A stretch of DNA of 64,000 nt. Origin: Roseicyclus persicicus (GTDB taxonomy: Bacteria > Pseudomonadota > Alphaproteobacteria > Rhodobacterales > Rhodobacteraceae). How positions within the stretch are numbered: position 1 is the first letter of the stretch; every line of letters begins with the position of its first letter. The notes beneath the pieces are model-generated. The model made no database searches. It saw nothing but the letters and a program-made list of their open reading frames with translations, and was not told the DNA's origin. The DNA lies in assembly GCF_012395815.1 (NCBI RefSeq), contig NZ_JAAZQQ010000001.1, positions 186,001-250,000 on the forward strand, in the 5' to 3' direction. This document shows, in pieces, positions 25,936-32,857 of the stretch. The translations under genes were made by a program, and so were the position numbers.

Positions 25936-26535
25936 ATGGCCCTTGTTCCGCCACTCGACGAGGAGGCGATGGACGCCGGCCTGCGCGCCCATGTGCAGTT
26001 CTTCAAGGGGCCGCTCGGCGTCGTCCCCAACTCGGTGCGCACCATGGCGCACCGGGCGCCGATCGCGCGCGCCTTCACCGACCTGAACGTCGCGGTGATG
26101 ACCGACTACGGCTCGGGCGTGACGCCCGCCTTCAAGCGCCTGATCGGGTATGTCTCAAGCTTCGCCTCGGGCTGCCTCTACTGCCAGGCGCACATGATCC
26201 TTGCCTCGGAACGCTTCGGCGCCTCCGAGGCGCGACTGGCCGACGTGTTCGATTTCGAGGACAGCCCCCATTTCACCGAGGCCGAGAAGGCCGCGCTCGC
26301 CTTCGCGCAGGCCGCGACGCAGGTGCCGAACGCCGTCACCCCCGAGATCGGCCAGCGCCTGCGCGCCCACTGGGACGAGGGCCAAGTGGTCGAGATCATG
26401 GGCGTGGTGGCCCTGTTCGGCTATCTCAACCGCTGGAACGATTCGATGGGTTCGGCGCTCGAGGACCTGCCGCTGTCGAAGGGCGAGGAGCGGCTGGCGG
26501 GCGCCACCGGCTGGAGCGTGGGCAAGCACAGATGA
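25936..26535 (+). CDS. AhpD-fold peroxidase-related protein (carboxymuconolactone decarboxylase family)
   Basis: 199 residues, all-helical. The redox motif SGCLYCQAHM (CxxC, then His) near residues 80-88 is the AhpD active site, preceded by FKRLIGYVSSFA. The C-terminal half has TEAEKAALAFAQAATQVPNA and MGVVALFGYLNRWNDSMG, the pattern of the uncharacterised peroxidase-related subfamily. It probably has thiol-based alkyl-hydroperoxidase activity. The stop overlaps the next start as ATGA, giving an operon with the DUF6206-like gene and trmL. Confidence 0.9.
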   Translation: MALVPPLDEEAMDAGLRAHVQFFKGPLGVVPNSVRTMAHRAPIARAFTDLNVAVMTDYGSGVTPAFKRLIGYVSSFASGCLYCQAHMILASERFGASEARLADVFDFEDSPHFTEAEKAALAFAQAATQVPNAVTPEIGQRLRAHWDEGQVVEIMGVVALFGYLNRWNDSMGSALEDLPLSKGEERLAGATGWSVGKHR

Positions 26536-27368
26536 GCGAGCTTTCCGGACAGGTGCGCGAGGCGCTCCGGGCGCGCGGCGAGCCGGTCAGCCGGCTGGGC
26601 TATTTCTGCGCGCCGTTCCGCCCGCCGGCGGGGCCGCTGTCCGACCGGGTCATCAAGACCTACCGCGGCGGCCGCGACCCCGAGCTGCTGGAACAGCTCG
26701 CGCGCCGCCACGCGGCCTATGTCGACCTGCTCACCTGGGCCGGCGTGCGCCTGCCCGAGACGCGCTTCCTGATCCTGAACACCGCGGGCTTCCTGCAGCC
26801 GGTGATCGTGCAGAAGGCGCTGGACGAGCGCCTTCTGATGCGTCCGCAGGTCGAGACGGCCGAGCTGTCGCGCGCCCTCGACATCCTCGGGCAGGCCGCC
26901 GACAGCATCGCCGCCTTCTGGGCCCGCGTCGCGCAGCGCCCCGAGCGCATCGGCTACCACCCCTCGATCCGCAACTTCGCCATCGACGAGCGCGGCCCGA
27001 TCTTCTTCGACACCTTCCCGCCGCTGATCGGCTACAGCCGCGAGGAGATGGGCCGCCTGCTGCTGCGCTTTTCCGAAAAGGGCCTGGTGCGCAGCGTGGG
27101 CGTGCTGATGCCGGAACGCATCCGCGCGATCCAGGACGAATGGTATTCGCCGGCGGGCACGCTTGTCGGCCTCGTCGGGTCGGCGGTGCGGCTCAGGCCG
27201 CAGGACGGCGCGGCGATCCTCGACTGGGCGCGGGGCTACGCCGCGACCGAGCTGTCCGGCAGCCTGCGCGCCGAGGTGCTGGCCGAGCTCGACCGCCCGC
27301 CGCGCCTGCCCGCCTTCTGGACGGGGATGCGCCGGGTGCTGGGCCTCGAGGGCAAGCCGAATGTCTGA
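26532..27368 (+). CDS. DUF6206-like hypothetical protein
   Basis: 278 residues, soluble. Features: LGYFCAPFRPPAGPLSDRVI, KTYRGGRDPELLEQLARRHA, TRFLILNTAGFLQPVIVQKA, RIGYHPSIRNFAIDERGPIF and DTFPPLIGYSREEM. The D-E-x-G-x-x-x-F-D-T-F pattern recalls the catalytic/metal loop region of aminoglycoside-phosphotransferase-like kinase folds, so it could be a divergent kinase. I assign DUF6206 tentatively. It is translationally coupled to the AhpD-like gene upstream and overlaps trmL by eight bases downstream. Confidence 0.75.
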   Translation: MSELSGQVREALRARGEPVSRLGYFCAPFRPPAGPLSDRVIKTYRGGRDPELLEQLARRHAAYVDLLTWAGVRLPETRFLILNTAGFLQPVIVQKALDERLLMRPQVETAELSRALDILGQAADSIAAFWARVAQRPERIGYHPSIRNFAIDERGPIFFDTFPPLIGYSREEMGRLLLRFSEKGLVRSVGVLMPERIRAIQDEWYSPAGTLVGLVGSAVRLRPQDGAAILDWARGYAATELSGSLRAEVLAELDRPPRLPAFWTGMRRVLGLEGKPNV

Positions 27369-27843
27369 GGCCGTGCGCCCGGACATGAAGGTCGTCCTCG
27401 TCACCCCCGAGATCCCCGGCAACACCGGCACCATCGGGCGCACCTGCGTCGCGCTCGACCTCGAGCTGATCCTGATCCGGCCCTACGGCTTTGATCTGTC
27501 GGAGAAATCCGTGCGCCGCGCCGGGCTCGACTACTGGAAACACGTGCGCCTGTCGGAATACGACGACTGGGCGGCCTTCCTCGCCGCGCGGCGGCCCCGG
27601 CGCGACCAGCTGTTCCTGTTCGAGGACGACGGGGCAGGGGGCACCGTCTACGACCCCGCCTACCCGGCCGACGCCTACCTGGTGTTCGGCAAGGAAACCA
27701 GGGGCCTGCCGCCCGAGGTCCTGTCGGGGCTGGAGGACCGCACCTTCCGCCTGCCGATGCGCTCGCCGCACATCCGGTCGCTGAACCTCGCCAACGCGGC
27801 GACGGCGGTCGTGTACCAGGCGATGCGGGCCTGGCTGGCCTGA
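27361..27843 (+). CDS. trmL: tRNA (cytidine(34)-2'-O)-methyltransferase
   Basis: 160 residues, a minimal SPOUT methyltransferase. KVVLVTPEIPGNTGTIGRTC at the N-terminus, YLVFGKETRGLPPEVL (about residues 108-121) and IRSLNLANAATAVVYQAM (about 138-155) form the trefoil-knot SAM site. It 2'-O-methylates the wobble base of tRNA-Leu isoacceptors. The ATG lies inside the last codons of the preceding gene (8-bp overlap). Confidence 0.94.
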   Translation: MSEAVRPDMKVVLVTPEIPGNTGTIGRTCVALDLELILIRPYGFDLSEKSVRRAGLDYWKHVRLSEYDDWAAFLAARRPRRDQLFLFEDDGAGGTVYDPAYPADAYLVFGKETRGLPPEVLSGLEDRTFRLPMRSPHIRSLNLANAATAVVYQAMRAWLA

Positions 27844-27960
27844 AATTCCCGAAAAATTATCGAACACTGAGCCGGGTTTCGCCCCTTTTCGGCCCCGTTT
27901 TGCCGCGAGCCTGCCGCCATGCACATCACCACGCGCCGCGGCGCAGGCAGGAGTATCGTC

Positions 27961-28437
27961 ATGAAGATCCGTAATTTCATCGCCGACGACTCCGGCGCCG
28001 TCGCCGTCGACTGGGTGGTGCTGACCGGGGCGCTGGTCGGCCTCGGGCTGGCCACGGCGGCCGTGGTGTCGGGCGGGGTGCAGGACCTCGGCGGCGAGAC
28101 CCAGACGGCGCTCGGGGTCATGGATGTCAACGTCGGCTTCTTCGGCGCGGCCGCGGCCAGCGCGCTGCAGTCGGTCTGGGGCACGCTGCCGATGCTGTCG
28201 TCCTTCGCGGACCAGCAGGAGCGCGAGGAATGGGTCGCCAGCCGGGGTCTCACCCAGGCGAACGTGCAGGCGTATTACAACGGCCTCTATGCCAAGGCGT
28301 CGAGCGGCGACCCGCTGGCGATCGACGATCTGGGCGCGCTGGAGGCCTACGCGCAGGCGAACGGGCTGACCTTCAACACCAACGGCAACCAGACCTACGC
28401 GCAGCTGCACGCCACCTACACCGCGGCGAACCCGTGA
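27961..28437 (+). CDS. Stand-alone Flp/pseudopilin-like protein
   Basis: 158 residues. The N-terminus (KIRNFIADDSGAVAVDWVVL, then TGALVGLGLATAAVVSGGV) looks like a type IVb prepilin: a short basic leader, Gly-Ala junction and one hydrophobic helix. The usual EYGLIA is replaced by DWVVLTG. A polar C-terminal domain of about 100 residues follows (QQEREEWVASRGLTQANVQA, YYNGLYAKASSGDPLAID), much longer than Flp (53 aa at 50303-50464). CAGGAG upstream sets the ATG at 27961. No pilus gene is adjacent; it may be a minor pilin of the Tad system. Confidence 0.75.
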   Translation: MKIRNFIADDSGAVAVDWVVLTGALVGLGLATAAVVSGGVQDLGGETQTALGVMDVNVGFFGAAAASALQSVWGTLPMLSSFADQQEREEWVASRGLTQANVQAYYNGLYAKASSGDPLAIDDLGALEAYAQANGLTFNTNGNQTYAQLHATYTAANP

Positions 28438-28513
28438 TCCGGCGGGCTGGCGCGCGTCACGGTTGGCAGAGCGGCGACAGGCTTGCTAGGCTGTGTCCGT
28501 AGGAGGACAGCCA

Positions 28514-28837
28514 ATGCCAGCCATCACCGCCACCGCGGCAGTCCAGACCGTCATCACCACCTTCGAGACCTCGCCCGGCCAGTGCGCCGACCTGCTGGAC
28601 GAACTGCAGGCCGCCTATGCCGAGTTCATCGCGAAACAGCCCGGGTTCGTCTCGGCCGCCCTGCACGTGAACGACGCCCAGACCCGCATCGCCAACTATT
28701 CCCAGTGGCGGCGGCGCGAGGATTTCCAGGCGATGCTGCGCTCGGACGAGATGCGCGTCCGCAACCGCCGCATCGCCACGCTGTGCCGCTCCTTCGAGCC
28801 GGTGCTCTACGACGTCGCGGCGACCTATGGCAGCTGA
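28514..28837 (+). CDS. Antibiotic biosynthesis monooxygenase-fold (ABM) protein
   Basis: 107 residues with the dimeric ferredoxin-like ABM pattern: VQTVITTFETSPGQCADLLD, EFIAKQPGFVSAALHVNDAQ, TRIANYSQWRRREDFQAML. Such proteins range from heme-degrading to quinol monooxygenases; many are uncharacterised. AGGAGGA precedes the ATG. The 3' end overlaps the next gene by 11 bp, giving a two-gene unit. Confidence 0.88.
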   Translation: MPAITATAAVQTVITTFETSPGQCADLLDELQAAYAEFIAKQPGFVSAALHVNDAQTRIANYSQWRRREDFQAMLRSDEMRVRNRRIATLCRSFEPVLYDVAATYGS

Positions 28838-29147
28838 CCCGGGCGGCCGCCGCCCCGACGACAGCGGGCCCCACGGCACGCTGGAGGAGGAGGTCCGCGC
28901 GCTCCGGCAGGAGCTGACGCTGATGCGCGCCCACAAGATGTTCCTGCTCTACCAGTCGGTGCCCCGGGTGCTCCTGTTCCGCTTTGCCGCGGGCATGGCC
29001 GCCGGCCTCGGCACCGTGATCGGGGCCACCCTGCTCCTGTCGGTGATCGTCTGGTCGCTCAGCCAGATCGAATTCATCCCGATCATCGGCGAATGGGCGG
29101 TGCAGATCGCCGAGCAGATCGAACGGTTGACCCGAACCGGCGACTAG
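28827..29147 (+). CDS. Small membrane protein (DUF5665-like)
   Basis: 106 residues. A charged N-terminal helix (GTLEEEVRALRQELTLMRAH) is followed by VPRVLLFRFAAGMAAGLGTV and IGATLLLSVIVWSLSQIEFI, one long membrane helix with the F-x-x-G-x-x-x-G-L-G-x-x-x-G-A-T-L signature of DUF5665. Topology is one transmembrane segment with an amphipathic C-terminus (WAVQIAEQIERL). Role unknown; translated by overlap with the ABM gene. Confidence 0.78.
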   Translation: MAADPGGRRPDDSGPHGTLEEEVRALRQELTLMRAHKMFLLYQSVPRVLLFRFAAGMAAGLGTVIGATLLLSVIVWSLSQIEFIPIIGEWAVQIAEQIERLTRTGD

Positions 29148-29221
29148 CTTTCGCCTATCGCGCTTGCGCCCGGCGGCGCGGTGCCTATCTCGGGACGAGG
29201 GAACGCAACAGGAGCCCGCTC

Positions 29222-29473
29222 ATGCAATGCCCCGTCGATGGAACCACCCTCGTGATGGCCGACCGCCAGGGGGTCGAGATCGATTACTGCCCCACCTGCC
29301 GCGGCGTCTGGCTCGACCGGGGCGAGCTCGACAAGATCATCGAGCGCTCGGCCCCCGCCGCCGCGCCGCCGCCGCCGCGCCCGCCCGCGGGCGGCTACGG
29401 CCAGGACGACGACCGCGGCTACGAGCGTAAGAAGCGCCGCGGATCCTTCCTCGACGACATCTTCGATTTCTGA
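29222..29473 (+). CDS. TFIIB-type zinc-ribbon protein
   Basis: 83 residues. The zf-TFIIB signature is MQCPVDGTTLVMADRQGVEI followed by DYCPTCRGVWLDRGELDKII; Cys3, Cys23 and Cys26 are present and the fourth ligand position is Asp (CPVD). After a proline-rich linker the tail is strongly charged (ERKKRRGSFLDDIFDF). A widespread family in bacteria of unknown role, probably binding nucleic acid or protein. Convergent with the following molybdenum hydroxylase gene. Confidence 0.9.
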   Translation: MQCPVDGTTLVMADRQGVEIDYCPTCRGVWLDRGELDKIIERSAPAAAPPPPRPPAGGYGQDDDRGYERKKRRGSFLDDIFDF

Positions 29474-29488
29474 AGCGGTCGCGTCACG

Positions 29489-31588
29489 TCACCCGTTCAG
29501 CGCCGCCCAGATCCGCGACGGGCTGAACGGCATCTGCGGCGGCGCCTTGCCGGTGGGCCGGAAGGCGTCGGTGATCGCGTTGATCAGCGCGGCCGGCGCC
29601 CCCGTGGTCGCGGCCTCGCCCACGCCCTTGGCCCCCAGCGGGTTCATCGGGCTGGGGGTCTCGCTGTGCGACAGGGTCAGCCAGGGGATGTCGCCCGCCC
29701 GCGGCATGGCGTAGTCCATGAAGCTGCCCGTCAGCAGCTGCCCGTCGCCGTCCAGCACGATCGCCTCCAGCATGGTCTCGCCCACGGCCTGGGCAAAGCC
29801 GCCGCGGATCTGCCCCTCGACCTGCACCGGGTTCACCATCACGCCGGTGTCGTCATGGGCATGGGCGCGCAGGAGCCGCGCCACCCCGGTCTCGGGGTCG
29901 ATCTGCACCAGCGCGGCATAGGCCCCGAAGGCCCAGGCCTGCCCGGCGACCTCGTACTTGCTCTCGGCCGTCACCGGCAGGGGCGCGCCGCCCTCGACCA
30001 GCGCCTTGGCCTTGGCGCAGGCCTCCATCAGCGCGCTGCCGCCGATGGCGGTGGCCCGGCTGCCGACCGCGCCGATGCCCTCCTTGACGCTGCCGGTGTC
30101 GCCGGCTTCCAGCGAGATCGCCTCGATCGGGATGCCCAGCGCGTCCGACGCGATCTGGGAAAAGGCCGTCAGCCGCCCATGCCCCTGCTGCGTCGCGCCG
30201 GTGGCGATATGGGCCGTCCCGTCCGCGTTCAGCGTCACCCGCGCGTATTCCCAGCCATGGGCCGAGGGGTCGACGTAGAACGCCACCCCCAGCCCCGCGA
30301 TCCCGCCGCCCGCCCGGATCGCATCGCGCCGGGCGCGCAGGCTGTCGAGGTCGGCCGCCGCCGAGAACGCGTCCAGCGCGGCGGCGTAGTCCCCGGAATC
30401 GAGCCGGTTCCCCGTCGCGGTGTCATGCGGCATCGCCTCGGCGGGCAGCAGGTTGCGCTTGCGGATCTCCACCGGGTCGAGACCCGTCGCCGCCGCCGCC
30501 TCCTCGATCAGCCGCTCGATGATGACGTTGGCCTCGGGCCGCCCCGCGCCACGGTAGATGCCGACCGAGGGCAGCGGGTGGGCATGGGCCTCGGCGGCGA
30601 TGTCGAGCGCCGGGATCACGTAGCCCGAGGGCAGGATGCGCGCGGCGTTGTAGGCCGGCATCAGCGCGGTGCCCGTGGCCCAGTTGCCGAGCGGCGCCTC
30701 GATCCGCGCCTCGAGCCCGAGGAACCGGCCGTCCGCGTCCAGCGCCAGCCGCCCGCGCGAGGTCAGGCCGCGGCCGTGGGCTGCCGACAGGAATTCCTCG
30801 GACCGGGTGGCGATCCAGCGCACGTCGCGCCTCAGGTGCAGCGCGGCCCAGACGGCAAAGACCTCCTCGGGGTAGGCGAAGCCCTTCATCCCGAAGCCGC
30901 CGCCCACATCGGGCGCGACCACGCGCACCCGGTCGGGGTCGAGTTGCAGGATGCGCGTCACGTCCGACTTGGTCCGGTGCGGCGTCTGGGTGGAATGGAA
31001 GATCGTCACCCCCTCGGTCTCGGCGTCGTAGCGAATGGCGACGCCGCGCGGCTCCATCGGGGACGGGGCGACGCGGGGGTGCACCGTCTCCACCTCGACC
31101 ACATGCGCGGCGGCGGCAAAGGCGCGCGCCGCGTCGCCCGCCTGCCAGCGTTTCCGCGCGATCCGGCGCGGCTCGGGCAGCTCGGCCTCGTCGATCTCCA
31201 GCATCACCAGGTCCACCGCGTCGGCGGCCCGCGCCGGGCTGTCGGCCAGGATGGCGGCCACCGGCTCGCCCACCGCGGTCACGCGGTCGCGCGCCAGCAT
31301 CGGAAAGGGCAGCGTCGCCTCGATCTCCAGCACCGGCAGCAGGTCCGGCGGCGGGTTCGGCGGCAGGTCGGCGCCGGTCAGCACCGCTGCCACGCCGGGC
31401 GCGGCCAGGGCCTCCGAGGCGTCGATCGACCGGATGCGCCCCGCCGCGACGGGGCTGCGCAGGAAGGCGATGTGCAGCGGGTTGTCCAGCCGGATGTCGG
31501 CGGTGTAGCGCCCCGCGCCCTTCAGGAGCGTCGGATCCTCCCGGCGCGGCAGCGGCGCGCCGACGGCTTTCGTCACGGGTTTGTTCAT
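29489..31588 (-). CDS. Orphan xanthine dehydrogenase-family molybdopterin-binding (large) subunit
   Basis: 699 residues. N-terminal aldehyde-oxidase a/b hammerhead (RREDPTLLKGAGRYTADIRL, HIAFLRSPVAAGRIRSIDA) and Mo-binding domain with VAPDVGGGFGMKGFAYPEEV, GIYRGAGRPEANVIIERLIE and the C-terminal catalytic-Glu motif GAKGVGEAATTG. The YRGAGR form is that of BMS/form II CoxL-like hydroxylases, not the AYXCSFR of true aerobic CO dehydrogenase. The FeS and FAD subunits normally encoded next to it are absent on both sides: a zinc-ribbon gene is at the 3' end and nadX is divergent. The start at 31588 (MNKPVTKAVG) is the best of several. Confidence 0.9.
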   Translation of the reverse strand: MNKPVTKAVGAPLPRREDPTLLKGAGRYTADIRLDNPLHIAFLRSPVAAGRIRSIDASEALAAPGVAAVLTGADLPPNPPPDLLPVLEIEATLPFPMLARDRVTAVGEPVAAILADSPARAADAVDLVMLEIDEAELPEPRRIARKRWQAGDAARAFAAAAHVVEVETVHPRVAPSPMEPRGVAIRYDAETEGVTIFHSTQTPHRTKSDVTRILQLDPDRVRVVAPDVGGGFGMKGFAYPEEVFAVWAALHLRRDVRWIATRSEEFLSAAHGRGLTSRGRLALDADGRFLGLEARIEAPLGNWATGTALMPAYNAARILPSGYVIPALDIAAEAHAHPLPSVGIYRGAGRPEANVIIERLIEEAAAATGLDPVEIRKRNLLPAEAMPHDTATGNRLDSGDYAAALDAFSAAADLDSLRARRDAIRAGGGIAGLGVAFYVDPSAHGWEYARVTLNADGTAHIATGATQQGHGRLTAFSQIASDALGIPIEAISLEAGDTGSVKEGIGAVGSRATAIGGSALMEACAKAKALVEGGAPLPVTAESKYEVAGQAWAFGAYAALVQIDPETGVARLLRAHAHDDTGVMVNPVQVEGQIRGGFAQAVGETMLEAIVLDGDGQLLTGSFMDYAMPRAGDIPWLTLSHSETPSPMNPLGAKGVGEAATTGAPAALINAITDAFRPTGKAPPQMPFSPSRIWAALNG

Positions 31589-31670
31589 CCCCTCGGTCCC
31601 TGTCCAAATGCTCACCCGCCCTGATACTGTCGCACGGGACGGGAATGGCAAGGCACGAGGGGGGCAAGAC

Positions 31671-32438
31671 ATGCGGGTGGCGGTGATCGGGGCGGGCAGC
31701 ATCGGGCGCTGGGTGATCGCGGGATTGGCCCGCGATGGCATCGGCCCCGCGGCGGTGATCGTGCGGGGCGGTGCGCCCGAAGGCCAGCACGCCGTGCGCA
31801 GTGTCGCCGCGCTGCCCCCCGGCATCACGCTTCTGGTGGACTGCGCGGGCCATTCCGGCCTTGCTGCCCATGGCCCCGCCGCGCTGGCCGCCGGGATCGA
31901 CGTGATCACCCTGTCACTCGGCGCGCTGGCCGACGACGGGCTGGCCCGCGCGCTGGCCGAGGCGGCCGAGGCCGGGGGCGCGCGGCTGCACCTCGCCAGC
32001 GGCGCCATCGGCGCGCTCGACGCGCTCAGGGCCGGGGCGGCGGGCGGGCTGCACCGGGTGTGCTACACCGGGCGCAAGCCGCCCTCGGGCTGGGCCGGGT
32101 CGCCCGCCGAGGCCGTGCTGGACCTGTCGTCGCTGACCGCGCCAGCGGTGCATTTCGAGGGCAGCGCGCGCGAGGCGGCGCTGCGGTATCCCAAGAACGC
32201 CAACGTGGCCGCCGCGGTGGCGCTGGCGGGCCTCGGCTTCGACGACACGCAGGCGCGGCTGGTGGCCGACCCGGGGGCCGCGGGGAACATCCACGAGATC
32301 GAGGCGGAGGGCGCGTTTGGATCGTTCCGATTCCAGATCACCGGCGCGTCCCTGCCCGAAAACCCGCGCAGTTCGGCGCTGGCCGCCATGAGCGCGCTGG
32401 CCGAGATCCGGCGGCTGCGGGCGCGGGTGACGACCTGA
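31671..32438 (+). CDS. nadX: L-aspartate dehydrogenase (NadX type)
   Basis: 255 residues. Rossmann start MRVAVIGAGSIGRWVIAGL, middle TLSLGALADDGLARALAEAA and ASGAIGALDALRAGAAGGL, then GRKPPSGWAGSPAEAVLDL and RYPKNANVAAAVALAGLGFD with the catalytic-region His in AAGNIHEIEAEGAFGSFRF. This matches DUF108/NadX aspartate dehydrogenases, which make iminoaspartate for NAD synthesis or catabolise aspartate. No nadA or nadC neighbours exist. GAGGGGGG precedes the ATG. Confidence 0.9.
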   Translation: MRVAVIGAGSIGRWVIAGLARDGIGPAAVIVRGGAPEGQHAVRSVAALPPGITLLVDCAGHSGLAAHGPAALAAGIDVITLSLGALADDGLARALAEAAEAGGARLHLASGAIGALDALRAGAAGGLHRVCYTGRKPPSGWAGSPAEAVLDLSSLTAPAVHFEGSAREAALRYPKNANVAAAVALAGLGFDDTQARLVADPGAAGNIHEIEAEGAFGSFRFQITGASLPENPRSSALAAMSALAEIRRLRARVTT

Positions 32439-32456
32439 CGGCGCGGCCCAGGCACC

Positions 32457-32672
32457 GTAGCCCGGGCCTTGGCCCGGGACGACGTCGGTCATGCCGGGCC
32501 AAGGCCCGGTCTACGGGTTGCCGCCACCGGAATCGCCGCGCGTAGACCGGGCTTCAGCCCGGGACACCGCCGCCGCGCCCCGGCCCAAGGCGCCCGCCCA
32601 GGCCATCGTCCGGCGTAGACCGGGCTTCAGCCCGGATCCCACCGCCGCCCCCCGATCCAAGCCCCGGGCTAC
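32457..32672. repeat. REP-like palindromic repeat cluster (five copies)
   Basis: The 230-bp gap between nadX and the DUF2783 gene is filled with related palindromes: 32457-32480, 32493-32514 (inverted), 32541-32565, 32614-32638 and 32657-32672 (inverted, partial, reaching the DUF2783 stop). Copies at 32541 and 32614 share CGTAGACCGGGCTTCAGCCC exactly; the first two use GGGCCTTGGCCC or its inverse. Mixed orientation recalls REP/BIME elements. No RAYT transposase gene is in the window. Both flanking genes end here, so transcript ends could be protected. Confidence 0.85.
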
Positions 32673-32857
32673 CGCCTTGCCGCGGCCAGTGCTTCGCGGA
32701 TGACATGCAGGTCGCCCACCTGGTTCATCAGGATCAGGATCAGCCGGGCGTTCAGCGCCTCGCTCTCCTCCCGCGTCAGGCCCTCGTGCGCCTCGATCAG
32801 CGCGGCATAGGCGTCGTCGGGCGCGGCGAGGTTCGGGTCGAGGGTCAGTTTTCCCAT
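32669..32857 (-). CDS. DUF2783-family small protein
   Basis: 62 residues: MGKLTLDPNLAAPDDAYAAL, IEAHEGLTREESEALNARLI, LILMNQVGDLHVIREALAAA. Predicted mostly helical and cytoplasmic. DUF2783 proteins are usually encoded next to an MhpA-like flavin hydroxylase, as here; the ATG overlaps the hydroxylase stop as TGATG, so the two are made together. A role as a subunit or stabiliser of the hydroxylase is inferred only from context. Confidence 0.88.
   Translation of the reverse strand: MGKLTLDPNLAAPDDAYAALIEAHEGLTREESEALNARLILILMNQVGDLHVIREALAAARR

Noticed and set aside
29489-31588. Aerobic CO dehydrogenase large subunit (CoxL form I)
   Set aside because: The active-site loop reads YRGAGR, the form II motif, and the CoxS/CoxM genes are absent.
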